64,000 nucleotides of DNA from Microtetraspora niveoalba (GTDB lineage Bacteria > Actinomycetota > Actinomycetes > Streptosporangiales > Streptosporangiaceae), in NCBI RefSeq assembly GCF_001570405.1, contig NZ_BBYM01000007.1:1-64000 (forward strand), written 5' to 3'. The notes under the pieces were generated by a model that was given only the letters and a program-made list of their open reading frames with translations, was not told the origin of the DNA and searched no databases. The translations under genes were made by a program, and so were the position numbers. This document shows, in pieces, positions 48,651 through 57,134 of this stretch (position 1 is its first letter; each line of letters starts with the position of its first letter).

Positions 48651-50468
48651 ATGTGCGGAATCGTCGCTTATGTCGGGCCGAAGGACGCGGCCCCCATCCT
48701 GCTCGAAGGACTCCAGCGACTGGAGTACCGCGGGTACGACTCCGCCGGCCTCGCCGTGGTCAACGGCAAGTCGCTGAAGATGCGCAAGGTCAAGGGCCGG
48801 GTGGCCGACCTGGCGGAGGCCGTGCCGGCCCGGTTCAAGGGCGCCTGCGGCATCGGGCACACGCGGTGGGCCACGCACGGCGTGCCGAGCGACGTCAACG
48901 CGCACCCGCACCTCGACGGGGAGGGGCGGATCGCGGTCGTGCACAACGGGATCATCGAGAACGCCGATGCCCTGCGCCAGCGGCTCGAAGGCGAGGGCGT
49001 CACCTTCGAGAGCGAGACCGACACCGAGGTCCTGTGCCATCTCATCGCGCGCACCGTCAAGGAGACCGACTCCCTCGACGACGCCGTGCGCCGCGCGCTC
49101 AAGAGCGTCGTCGGCACGTACGGCATCGCCGTCGTCGACGCGCAGCGGCCCGGCGAGATCGTGGTGGCCCGCAACGGCAGCCCGATCGTCCTCGGCATCG
49201 GCGAGAAGGAGATGTTCGCCGCCTCCGACGTCGCCGCGCTGGTGCGCTACACCCGGCAGGTCGTCCACCTCGAGGACGGCGAGCTGGCGGTGCTGCGGGC
49301 CGACGGTTTCCACACGTTCACCAGCGACGCCAGGGAGACCGCCAAGGAGCCCTTCACCGTCGACTGGGACACGGGCCACTACGACAACGGCGGCTACGAG
49401 CACTACCTCCTGAAGGAGATCTCCGAGCAGCCCGACACGGTCGCCCGGACCCTGCGCGGCCGCATCGACGACCGCTTCCACATCGCCCACCTCGGCGGCC
49501 TCAACATGGACGCCAGGGAGACCCGGTCGTTCCGCCGCGTGAAGATCATCGGCTGCGGGTCCGCGTACTACTCCGGCCAGATCGGGGCGCAGCTCATCGA
49601 GGAGCTGGCCCGCATCCCCGCCGACGCCGAGCCCGCCTCCGAGTTCCGGTACCGCAACCCGGTCGTCGAGCCGGACACCCTCTACGTCGCGATCAGCCAG
49701 TCGGGGGAGACCTACGACACGCTCGCCGCGGTCCAGGAGCTCAAGCGCAAGGGCGGTCGGGTGCTGGGCATCGTCAACACGGTCGGCAGCGCGATCGCGC
49801 GCGAGTGCGACGGCGGGCTCTACCTCCACGCCGGGCCCGAGGTGTCGGTCGCCTCGACGAAGGCGTTCACCTCGACCGCGGTCTCCTTCGCGCTGCTCGC
49901 GCTGCACCTGGCCCGGGTGCGGGACCTGTCCCCGGCCGACGGGCGGCGGATCTGCGAGGGCCTGCGCCGGCTGCCCGAGCAGATCGAGCAGATCCTCAAG
50001 CTGGACGAGCAGATCAAGACGCTCGCCGAGAAGTACGCCCAGGCCCCGAGCATGATGTTCGTCGGCCGGGTCCGCGGCTATCCGGTGGCCCGCGAGGGCG
50101 CGCAGAAGCTCAAGGAGATCTCCTACGTCCACGCCGAGGCGTACCCGGCGAGCGAGCTCAAGCACGGCCCGCTCGCGCTGATCAACCCCGACATGCCGAC
50201 CGTGGCGATCGTCCCCGACGACGAGCTGCTGGACAAGAACCTGACCACGCTGGGCGAGATCCGGGCGCGCAGCGGGCGCATCCTGATGATCGGCCACCGC
50301 ACGGCGGACGCGGCCGACGACTGCGTCGTGGTGCCCAAGAACGAGACCGAGCTGGACCCGATCCTGCTGACGATCCCGCTCCAGCTCTTCGCCTACCACG
50401 CCGCCGTCGCCCTCGGCCGCGACGTGGACCGGCCGCGCAACCTCGCCAAGAGCGTCACCGTCGAGTAG
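48651..50468 (+). CDS. glmS: glutamine-fructose-6-phosphate aminotransferase (isomerizing)
   Basis: This 605-residue enzyme makes glucosamine-6-phosphate from fructose-6-phosphate and glutamine, the first step to UDP-GlcNAc for the cell wall. The N-terminal class II glutaminase domain starts MCGIVAYVGPKDAAPILLEG with catalytic Cys2 and has GHTRWATHGVPSDVNAHPH. Two SIS isomerase domains follow, with GCGSAYYSGQIGAQLIEEL, ISQSGETYDTLAAVQELKRK and YPASELKHGPLALI, ending in the usual KSVTVE. Length and motifs are complete. AGGAG precedes the ATG. No glmS ribozyme is visible in the short leader. Confidence 0.97.
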   Translation: MCGIVAYVGPKDAAPILLEGLQRLEYRGYDSAGLAVVNGKSLKMRKVKGRVADLAEAVPARFKGACGIGHTRWATHGVPSDVNAHPHLDGEGRIAVVHNGIIENADALRQRLEGEGVTFESETDTEVLCHLIARTVKETDSLDDAVRRALKSVVGTYGIAVVDAQRPGEIVVARNGSPIVLGIGEKEMFAASDVAALVRYTRQVVHLEDGELAVLRADGFHTFTSDARETAKEPFTVDWDTGHYDNGGYEHYLLKEISEQPDTVARTLRGRIDDRFHIAHLGGLNMDARETRSFRRVKIIGCGSAYYSGQIGAQLIEELARIPADAEPASEFRYRNPVVEPDTLYVAISQSGETYDTLAAVQELKRKGGRVLGIVNTVGSAIARECDGGLYLHAGPEVSVASTKAFTSTAVSFALLALHLARVRDLSPADGRRICEGLRRLPEQIEQILKLDEQIKTLAEKYAQAPSMMFVGRVRGYPVAREGAQKLKEISYVHAEAYPASELKHGPLALINPDMPTVAIVPDDELLDKNLTTLGEIRARSGRILMIGHRTADAADDCVVVPKNETELDPILLTIPLQLFAYHAAVALGRDVDRPRNLAKSVTVE

Positions 50469-50488
50469 CCGCCCGCACGGACGACGTC

Positions 50489-50525
50489 GTACGGCTCCCG
50501 CCCCGGAAGGGGGCGGGAGCCGTAC
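50489..50525. terminator. terminator after glmS
   Basis: GTACGGCTCCCGCCCC (50489-50504) and GGGGCGGGAGCCGTAC (50510-50525) form a perfect 16-bp stem with a 5-base loop just after glmS. There is no T-tract. Confidence 0.85.
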
Positions 50526-50565
50526 CCGTTTCCGGACCGGGAGCCGTGCCCCGCCGGGCGTGCGC

Positions 50566-50592
50566 GAGGCCCCGCCGCGTGGGCGGGGCCTC
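50566..50592. terminator. terminator after fmdA (minus strand) or second glmS terminator
   Basis: GAGGCCCCGCC and GGCGGGGCCTC form an 11-bp stem with a 5-base loop, 24 bp from the end of the convergent acetamidase gene. It can work on either strand. Confidence 0.8.
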
Positions 50593-50615
50593 GAACCGGG
50601 CTCAGGTCCGCCGGG

Positions 50616-51869
50616 TCAGGACGTCACGGCGCACTGCCCGCGGTCCTTCCTGACCGGGCCGTCGGCGGTCGGCCGCACGTCGAAGTCGAAGATCGCGGTG
50701 GGCAGGTAGAGGGAGCAGCACGCGTTCGGGATGTCGACGATCCCGCTGATCCGCCCCTCGATCGGGGCCGACCCGAGCAGCAGGTACGCCTGCTCGCCCG
50801 TGTACCCCCACGTCTTCAGGTACTCGATCGCGTTCAGGCACGCCCTGCGGTAGGCGACCGTCGCGTCGAGGTAGTGGTTCGTGTCGGTGTCGTGGTCCAC
50901 CGAGATGCCGACGAACGACAGGAACTCGGAGTAGCGCGGCTCCACGTTGCCCGGCATGAAGAGCGGGTTGGTGGTGACCCCGTACTTCGCCATGCCGCCC
51001 TTGATCAGGTCGACGTGGAGGTCGATGAACCCGCCCATCTCGACCGCGCCGCAGAAGGTGATCTCGCCGTCGCCCTGGCTGAAGTGCAGGTCGCCGACCG
51101 ACAGGTTGGCCCCCTTGACGAAGACCGGGAAGAAGATCCGCGATCCCCGGGTGAGGTTCTTGATGTCCTGGTTGCCGCCGTGCTCGCGCGGCGGGACCGT
51201 CCTGGCCCCCTCGCGCGCGATCCGCTGGGCGACCTCGCCGGTCGCGGTGCCGGTGACCGCGTTGGTCGGGTCCGGCGGGTTGGCCAGCGGCGGCACCCGG
51301 CCGGAGTCGGTGTCGATCAGCGCCTGCTCCCTGCGGTTCCACTGCGAGAGCAGCTCGGCCGAGGGCGCCGTGGCGAACAGGCCGGGGTGGGTGATCCCCG
51401 TGTAGCGGACGCCGGGCAGGTGCCGGGACGTCGCGTGGATGCCGTGGAAGTCCCAGATCGCCTTGTACGCGTCGGGGAAGTAGTCGGTCAGGAAGCCGCC
51501 GCCGTTCGCCCGCGCGAAGACGCCGGTGTACCCCCAGCCCTCGCCCGGCACGCCGCCGATCCGCTCGGGGTGCTGGACCTGGCCGATGTCCAGGATGTCG
51601 ACGATCAGGAGGTCGCCGGGCTCGGCCCCCTCGACCGCGAAGGGCCCGCTCAGCATGTGCACCTTGGTCAGGTCGATGTCCCGCACGTCGTTGGCCGAGT
51701 CGTTGTTGCCCACCTGGCAGTCGGTCCAGTCCCGGCACTCGACGCGGAACTCGTCGCCGGGACGCACCGTGGCGACCGCGGGGATGTCCGGGTGCCAGCG
51801 GTTGTGCCCCGGCACGTCCTGCTCGCTCATGGGCTTCGACTGGTCGATGCTGAACACGACTTTCGGCAT
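50616..51869 (-). CDS. fmdA: formamidase/acetamidase (FmdA/AmdA family)
   Basis: This 417-residue amidohydrolase of the acetamidase/formamidase family releases ammonia from short-chain amides. Motifs are PGHNRWHPDIPAVATVRPGD, RVECRDWTDCQVGNNDSAND, GWGYTGVFARANGGGFLTDY, HPGLFATAPSAELLSQWNRR, FSQGDGEITFCGAVEMGGF and ITHPG/GNVEPRYSEFLSFVG, all typical of FmdA of about 410 residues. GAGAGGA precedes ATG 51869. It is last in an operon with AmiS-type transporter and FmdB-type zinc ribbon genes. It could also take amides made by the nitrile hydratase encoded nearby. Confidence 0.95.
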   Translation of the reverse strand: MPKVVFSIDQSKPMSEQDVPGHNRWHPDIPAVATVRPGDEFRVECRDWTDCQVGNNDSANDVRDIDLTKVHMLSGPFAVEGAEPGDLLIVDILDIGQVQHPERIGGVPGEGWGYTGVFARANGGGFLTDYFPDAYKAIWDFHGIHATSRHLPGVRYTGITHPGLFATAPSAELLSQWNRREQALIDTDSGRVPPLANPPDPTNAVTGTATGEVAQRIAREGARTVPPREHGGNQDIKNLTRGSRIFFPVFVKGANLSVGDLHFSQGDGEITFCGAVEMGGFIDLHVDLIKGGMAKYGVTTNPLFMPGNVEPRYSEFLSFVGISVDHDTDTNHYLDATVAYRRACLNAIEYLKTWGYTGEQAYLLLGSAPIEGRISGIVDIPNACCSLYLPTAIFDFDVRPTADGPVRKDRGQCAVTS

Positions 51870-52006
51870 TGCAGGTCCTCTCTGTGGAGGGAGCCGGGAG
51901 CGGCCCCGGCCTCCCGCGGATCGGTGTGGATCGGCCTCCTGCGGGGTGGGCGCGCGGCCCGGTCTCTCCGTACGCCGCCGTGCGCCTCCGTGCGCCTCCG
52001 TGCGCG

Positions 52007-52612
52007 TCATCGGGCGGCGGGGGCCCGCCGGGTGAGCGGCCAGAGCGCCGCGAACACGACCACGCCGAACGCGGCGAGGACGATCGCGACGAGGCCCTGG
52101 TTCCAGCTCTTCCAGAAACCGGCGAGCGTGAGATAGGCGGGGACCGCGCCGGTGACCCACCCTTCGACGGCCGTCACCGCGCCCACGTACATGGTGAGGT
52201 GGCCGCGTTTCAGGCCGAGCAGCAGAAAGAAGAGGAACCACAGGAACGACCAGTAGAGCCAGATCACGCCGAACGGCGGGTCGTCCAGGATCTGGAAGCT
52301 CGCGTACGAATAGCCCAGCGCCATGATGGCGACGAACAGCGAGAAATACCCGACGCCGGTGGTGTCGAACCCCCCGAGAAGCCCGATTCCCACATAAAGA
52401 TAGGTGAATGCGAAAAGATACAGTCCCGAGGCGGAAAGGATCTCCTTCGCGCCGCCGCCCGCACTGATGATCAGATAGGTGGGCGTGAACACCTGGAGCC
52501 CTCCGACGAACAGGTTGAAGAGGGCGGCCGCCCGCGCGTCGACCAGGCCGAGCAGCATCAGTCCGTTGATGAACAGCACCGCGCCGACGTACAGAAGTCC
52601 GACATCTCCCAT
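52007..52612 (-). CDS. AmiS/UreI-family amide/urea channel
   Basis: This 201-residue membrane protein has six or seven hydrophobic helices: VGLLYVGAVLFINGLMLLGL, GLYLFAFTYLYVGIGLL, GVIWLYWSFLWFLFFLLLGL and VAIVLAAFGVVVFAALWPL. The FxxxLYxYxGI and W-rich helix patterns match AmiS/UreI channels, which pass short amides or urea. It sits between fmdB and fmdA on the same strand, giving uptake and hydrolysis of formamide or acetamide. Confidence 0.93.
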   Translation of the reverse strand: MGDVGLLYVGAVLFINGLMLLGLVDARAAALFNLFVGGLQVFTPTYLIISAGGGAKEILSASGLYLFAFTYLYVGIGLLGGFDTTGVGYFSLFVAIMALGYSYASFQILDDPPFGVIWLYWSFLWFLFFLLLGLKRGHLTMYVGAVTAVEGWVTGAVPAYLTLAGFWKSWNQGLVAIVLAAFGVVVFAALWPLTRRAPAAR

Positions 52613-52705
52613 CGGGACGCACCTCCTGGCACCGGTGGCGGACGGCGGGCGCGCCCCTCGGTCCAGATCGCGGTGGGGCCCCGGCCCGCCGGGCGCCGGC
52701 GCAGG

Positions 52706-53038
52706 TCAGGGCCGGGGCAGGCGGGCCAGCGCCGGGTGCGGCGGCCGCGCCGACCGCCCCGAGGGCCGCCGGGGGCCCACGTCGTGGCCGCCCCGGCCCC
52801 CGTGGTCGGGCTCGCCGCCGGATCCGGCGCGGACGACCTCGGGCGCCTCCCTGCTCCGCTCCTCCATCGCCAGCCCGGCGGCCAGCGCCCGGTTCACCCT
52901 GCGCAGGTTCGGGCCGGAGTAGCGGCGGCGGGCGGCTCCTCCGCACGCGGTGCAGCCCCGGGCCTCCGGCGCGGTCCCCATCGGCAGGAACACGTCGAAC
53001 GGCCCGCACTCCGGGCAGAGATATTCGTAAATCGCCAT
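52706..53038 (-). CDS. FmdB-type zinc ribbon regulator
   Basis: The 110-residue protein starts MAIYEYLCPECGPFDVFLPM and goes on GCTACGGAARRRYSGP, a CxxC...CxxC zinc ribbon of the FmdB family, which goes with amidase operons as a putative regulatory protein. After residue 50 the chain is Gly/Pro/Arg/His-rich and looks disordered. AGAGGG lies before ATG 53038; GTG 53044 is an alternative. It is first in the fmdB-amiS-fmdA operon. Confidence 0.9.
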   Translation of the reverse strand: MAIYEYLCPECGPFDVFLPMGTAPEARGCTACGGAARRRYSGPNLRRVNRALAAGLAMEERSREAPEVVRAGSGGEPDHGGRGGHDVGPRRPSGRSARPPHPALARLPRP

Positions 53039-53061
53039 TCGCACCCTCTAACAGGCCGGAC

Positions 53062-53125
53062 GGCCGCGCCCCCCGAGCGCGGCCCATACATATCCAGACA
53101 AGACATATAAAGAGTTATCTGTCAA
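53062..53125 (-). promoter_or_regulatory. fmd operon upstream region: hairpin, repeats and possible -35
   Basis: The minus strand has TTGACA (53125-53120), then an A/T-rich stretch with ATATGT twice (15 bp apart), then a GGCCGCGC...GCGCGGCC hairpin (53062-53084) in what would be the leader. A convincing -10 at the right spacing is not seen. The ATATGT repeats may be operator half-sites. Confidence 0.35.
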
Positions 53126-53390
53126 GGATCGTGGGATGTGTTCTCAGGGGGCGGTCCGGTCGGTCAATAATCGGCGAAGAATTCGGAGGATCCGATGGCT
53201 CGGAGAACGGCGCGCTTTTTCCTGTAGCGGCGTTTCCCTTTGCGATGTCTTCCGTTTTCCCTGCGGAAAGCCGCCCCGCGCCGCCCTGTCGACCGTCCCG
53301 CGTCGATCCTCGCCAGATCCCGACATTTCATCACGAACCGTGACGAGCCGTACGCTTGGCGTGCCAGGGACTCTCGGGGGAGGGGGACCG

Positions 53391-54350
53391 ATGCGGCGCC
53401 GCACGTTTCTTGCTCTGGGGGTGGGTCTGCTCCCTCTGTCGGCCGGATGCGGGACGGACCGGCCGCGGATCGGCCGCCCGATCTCACTCCTCGTCCCCGC
53501 CCGGGCCGGAGCCCAGGGCGGCCCGTTCGCCCAGGAGCTGAAGGGCCTGATCGAGCGGCAGCGACTGGCCGGGAAGGTCGAGGTGCGGACGCGCACCGGC
53601 GAGACGGGCGCGCGGGCGATGGCCGGACACCCGGCCGACTCCGCCTCGGGCGACCTGATGGTCACCGGCCCCGCCCTCGTCGCCCTCGCCGCGATGAACG
53701 GCACGGGCGGGCTGATGGACCGGGTCACGCCGCTGGCCAGGTTCGCGGGGGAGTGGCTGGTGCTGGTCACCGGGCGGGACTCCCGCTTCCGCACGTTCGA
53801 CGACCTGGCCGTCGCGCTGGCCCGCGACCCCGGACGGCTGCGGCTGGCGGGCCGCGACACGGGCGGCCCCGACCACGTGCTCTACGGGCTGACCGCGCAG
53901 GGGCTCGGCATCGACGCGCGGACCCTCAACTACGCGCCGCTCCCCGACCTCTCCCACGTGGTCGCCGCGACGACCGAAGGCAGCGCCGCCGCCGGGCTGG
54001 GCGGCCCGCGAGAGCTGGCGGGCCACATCAGGGCCGGGCGGGTCCGGCCCCTCGCCGTCTCGTCCCTGGAACGCCTGGACGGCCTGGACGTGCCCACGCT
54101 GAGGGAGTCCGGCGTGCGCCTGCAGTACGCCAACTGGAGCGGGCTGGTCGCGCCCGGCCGCCCCGCCGAACAGGAGCGGGAGCGGCTGCTCGACCTGTGC
54201 CGCGCCGTCGCCGACCTGCCCGGGTGGGCGGACGCCTGCCGCGCGCACGGGTGGGCCCCGATGTACCTGGACGGCGACGACTTCCGCCAGTGGCTCGGCA
54301 CCGAGACGCGCCGCACGAAGGCGGTCCTCGGCGACCTCGGGCTGCTCTGA
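53391..54350 (+). CDS. TctC/Bug-family solute-binding lipoprotein, orphan
   Basis: This 319-residue extracytoplasmic binding protein starts MRRRTFLALGVGLLPLSAGC, a lipoprotein signal with an N-terminal Arg triplet followed by T-F-L, which suggests Tat export. The Bug fold shows PISLLVPARAGAQGGPFAQE, FDDLAVALARDPGRLRLAGR, NYAPLPDLSHVVAATTEGSA, AGLGGPRELAGHIRAGRVRP and LAVSSLERLDGLDVPTLRES. Bug proteins bind carboxylates for TctAB transporters or sensors, but no tctA or tctB is nearby. GGGGGA precedes the ATG. Confidence 0.88.
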   Translation: MRRRTFLALGVGLLPLSAGCGTDRPRIGRPISLLVPARAGAQGGPFAQELKGLIERQRLAGKVEVRTRTGETGARAMAGHPADSASGDLMVTGPALVALAAMNGTGGLMDRVTPLARFAGEWLVLVTGRDSRFRTFDDLAVALARDPGRLRLAGRDTGGPDHVLYGLTAQGLGIDARTLNYAPLPDLSHVVAATTEGSAAAGLGGPRELAGHIRAGRVRPLAVSSLERLDGLDVPTLRESGVRLQYANWSGLVAPGRPAEQERERLLDLCRAVADLPGWADACRAHGWAPMYLDGDDFRQWLGTETRRTKAVLGDLGLL

Positions 54351-54406
54351 CCGGCCCCGCCTCCGCTCGGGCCGGCAGGCGTCATCGGGCGTCCGCCCCC
54401 GTATCG

Positions 54407-54453
54407 CCACAATTTCTTGTGGTGGTTGCGCGAAGCGGCACTAGATGTAGGAT
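54407..54453 (+). promoter_or_regulatory. tandem NrdR-box-like sites and promoter of nrdAB
   Basis: CCACAATTTCTTGTGG (54407-54422) and GCACTAGATGTAGGAT (54438-54453) resemble the 16-bp NrdR box (roughly 12 and 11 matches to the remembered consensus ACACWATATATWGTGT) and start 31 bp apart, the usual three-turn spacing. TTGCGC (54426-54431) and TAGGAT (54448-54453), 16 bp apart, would be the promoter, with the second box over the -10. NrdR would repress when dATP is high. Confidence 0.6.
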
Positions 54454-54463
54454 CCTCCACGTC

Positions 54464-54672
54464 GCTGGTTCACCCCATGCCCGGGGTGAGGCAAGAGGGA
54501 ACCCGGTGCGAATCCGGGACTGCCCCGCAGCGGTGAGCGGGAACGACCGCCGTCACACGAGCACTGGGCCGGACTCCGGCCCGGGAAGCGACGGCCAGTA
54601 GGACCGGCGCGCGAGAGCCGTACCCATCGGCCCGGCAGCGCCCCGCCCGCGAGTCCGAAGACCTGCCGGCGA
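54464..54672 (+). ncRNA. cobalamin riboswitch upstream of nrdAB
   Basis: The leader has the cobalamin aptamer landmarks in order: AGAGGGAACCCGGTGCGAAT (54494 on), CCGGGACTGCCCCGCAGCGG, GTGAGCGGGAACGACC, GGAAGCGACGGCCAGTAGGA, then the B12-box-like end GAGTCCGAAGACCTGCC (to 54672). With adenosylcobalamin bound it should switch off the B12-independent class Ia reductase, leaving the B12-dependent class II enzyme to work, as known in Streptomyces nrdABS. Confidence 0.95.
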
Positions 54673-54853
54673 CCTGCGCGCGGACCCGTTGTCCGCGCGT
54701 GTTGTGCCGGGCCTCGAGGGAGGGCCCGCCGACGAGCGACGCGCCCGCCGCGCATACGGCCGGGCGCGGACCTGGCGCGAGCCCGCCCGCTCCGACGCGT
54801 ACGCCCGCCCGCCCGAGGCCCCTGACGGGGTTCCGACACGGGAGGGAGATCAC

Positions 54854-57112
54854 GTGGGACTGGCCACGATCGCGGATGCGGGGACCGATGCCCGATGGGA
54901 GGCGATCGAGGAGGCGGCGGCGCGTGTCGTCACCGACCCGGAGAACTCGAAGGCGGCCGCCCGCCTGCTGGCGGCGCTGATCGCGGACGAGGCGGCCGGG
55001 CACGGCGTGACCGGCGCGTCCGGCTTCTCCCGCTCGGTGGCCGCGACCCACGAGGCGGGCCTGGTCCACGACGAGCTGGCCGCGTTCGTCGCACGGCACG
55101 CCGACGAGCTGGACGCGCTCGTCGACCACGCGGCGGACGAGCGGTTCGAGTACTTCGGCCTGCGCACGGTCTACGACCGCTACCTGCTGCGGCACCCGGT
55201 CACCCGCGGCGTCCTCGAACGCCCGCAGCACTTCTTCCTGCGCGTCGCCTGCGGTCTGGCGTACCGGTCGGGCGGCTCGGCGGTGGCCGAGGCGGCCGAG
55301 CTGTACCGGCTGATGTCCGCGCTGGCCTACCTGCCCAGCTCGCCGACGCTGTTCAACTCGGGGGCGCGCCGCCCGCAGCTCTCGTCGTGCTTCCTGCTCG
55401 ACTCGCCGCGCGACGAGCTGGAGAGCATCTACGAGCGGTACGGCCAGGTGGCCCGCCTGTCCAAGTACGCCGGCGGCATCGGCGTCTCGTGGACCAGGAT
55501 CCGGGCCCGCGGCTCGCTGATCAGGGGCACCAACGGGCACTCGAACGGCATCGTGCCGTGGCTGCGCACGCTCGACGCCTCCGTGGCGGCGGTCAACCAG
55601 GGCGGGAGGCGCAAGGGCGCGGCCTGCGTCTACCTGGAGACCTGGCACGCCGACGTCGAGGAGTTCCTGGAGCTGCGGGACAACACCGGCGAGGACGCCC
55701 GCCGCACCCACAACCTCAACCTGGCCAACTGGGTGCCGGACGAGTTCATGCGCCGGGTCGAGGCGGACGGCGTGTGGTCGCTGTTCGACCCCAAGGAGGT
55801 CCCGGAGCTGACCGACCTGTGGGGTGAGGAGTTCGACGCCGCCTACCGCGCCGCCGAGCACGAAGGGCGGTATGTCCGCCAGATCCCGGCGCGCACGCTG
55901 TACGGGCGCATGATGCGCACCCTCGCCCAGACCGGCAACGGCTGGATGACCTTCAAGGACGCCGCCAACCGGACCTCCAACCAGACGGCCCTGCCGCAGA
56001 ACGTGATCCACCTGTCCAACCTCTGCACCGAGATCCTGGAGGTGACGAGCGACACCGAGACCGCCGTGTGCAACCTCGGGTCGGTCAACCTCGCCGCGCA
56101 CCTCACCGGACCGTCGCACGCCCGGACGGTGGACTGGCCCCGTCTGCGCGCCACCGTCCGCACCGCCGTACGGTTCCTGGACCGGACCATCGACCTGGGC
56201 TTCTACCCGACGCCGGAGGCGGAGGCGGCCAACCGGAGGTGGCGGCCCGTCGGGCTCGGCGTGATGGGCCTCGCGGACGTGTTCTTCGCGCTGCGGCTGC
56301 CGTTCGACTCGCCCGGGGCGCTCGCCCTCTCCACCCGGATCGCCGAGGAGATCGCGCTCGCCGCGTACGGGACGTCCGCCGACCTCGCGGTGGAGCGCGG
56401 GCGGCACCTGTCCTACGACGACACCCGCGCCGCGCGCGGCGTGCTGCACCCGGACCACTATCCGGACCGTTATCCGGACCGCGCGGAGCACGCCGCCGAG
56501 TGGGCCGCCCTGCGCGAGAAGATCGCGGCGACCGGGCTGCGGAACTCGCTCATGATCGCGATCGCGCCGACGGCCACCATCGCGTCGATCGCCGGGTGCT
56601 ACGAGTGCGTCGAGCCCCAGGTGTCCAACGTGTTCAAGCGGGAGACCCTGTCGGGGGAGTTCCTCCAGGTCAACCGGTATCTCGTCGCCGACCTCCGGGC
56701 GCTCGGGTTGTGGACTCAGGAGATGCGCGACGCCGTCAAGCGGGCCGACGGGTCGATCCAGGAGATCCCCGGCATCCCCGACGAACTGCGCGCGCTCTAC
56801 CGGACGGCGTGGGAGCTGCCGCAGAAGGCGCTCATCGACCTCGCCGCGGCGCGCCAGCCGTACGTCGACCAGGGGCAGTCGCTCAACCTCTTCATGGCGA
56901 CGCCGACGATCGGCAAGCTCTCGTCGATGTACGCCTACGCGTGGCGGTCCGGCCTGAAGACCACCTACTACCTGCGCTCCCGCCCGGCCACCAGGATCAG
57001 CCAGACCACCGTGCCCGCCGCCGTGCCGGTCGCCGTACCCGCCGCCGTGCCGGTCGCCGAGGCGGTGGCCTGCTCGCTGGAGAACCCCGAGATCTGCGAC
57101 GCCTGCCAGTGA
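54854..57112 (+). CDS. nrdA: class Ia ribonucleotide reductase, large subunit
   Basis: This 752-residue subunit reduces NDPs to dNDPs. It has QLSSCFLLDS with the first redox Cys, NLCTEILEVTSDTE with the thiyl-radical Cys and Glu, TAVCNLGSVNLAAHL with the second redox Cys, and APTATIASIAGCYECVEPQ for the phosphate-binding loop. The C-terminal tail ends NPEICDACQ with the CxxC shuttle pair, and two Tyr near YAYAWRSGLKTTYYLRS carry the radical. The first 90 residues do not show the usual ATP-cone, so overall dATP feedback may be missing. GTG 54854 follows GGAGGGAG. It is under the B12 riboswitch and forms an operon with nrdB. Confidence 0.95.
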   Translation: MGLATIADAGTDARWEAIEEAAARVVTDPENSKAAARLLAALIADEAAGHGVTGASGFSRSVAATHEAGLVHDELAAFVARHADELDALVDHAADERFEYFGLRTVYDRYLLRHPVTRGVLERPQHFFLRVACGLAYRSGGSAVAEAAELYRLMSALAYLPSSPTLFNSGARRPQLSSCFLLDSPRDELESIYERYGQVARLSKYAGGIGVSWTRIRARGSLIRGTNGHSNGIVPWLRTLDASVAAVNQGGRRKGAACVYLETWHADVEEFLELRDNTGEDARRTHNLNLANWVPDEFMRRVEADGVWSLFDPKEVPELTDLWGEEFDAAYRAAEHEGRYVRQIPARTLYGRMMRTLAQTGNGWMTFKDAANRTSNQTALPQNVIHLSNLCTEILEVTSDTETAVCNLGSVNLAAHLTGPSHARTVDWPRLRATVRTAVRFLDRTIDLGFYPTPEAEAANRRWRPVGLGVMGLADVFFALRLPFDSPGALALSTRIAEEIALAAYGTSADLAVERGRHLSYDDTRAARGVLHPDHYPDRYPDRAEHAAEWAALREKIAATGLRNSLMIAIAPTATIASIAGCYECVEPQVSNVFKRETLSGEFLQVNRYLVADLRALGLWTQEMRDAVKRADGSIQEIPGIPDELRALYRTAWELPQKALIDLAAARQPYVDQGQSLNLFMATPTIGKLSSMYAYAWRSGLKTTYYLRSRPATRISQTTVPAAVPVAVPAAVPVAEAVACSLENPEICDACQ

Positions 57113-57134
57113 CCGCCCCCACCCAGAAAGCGTG

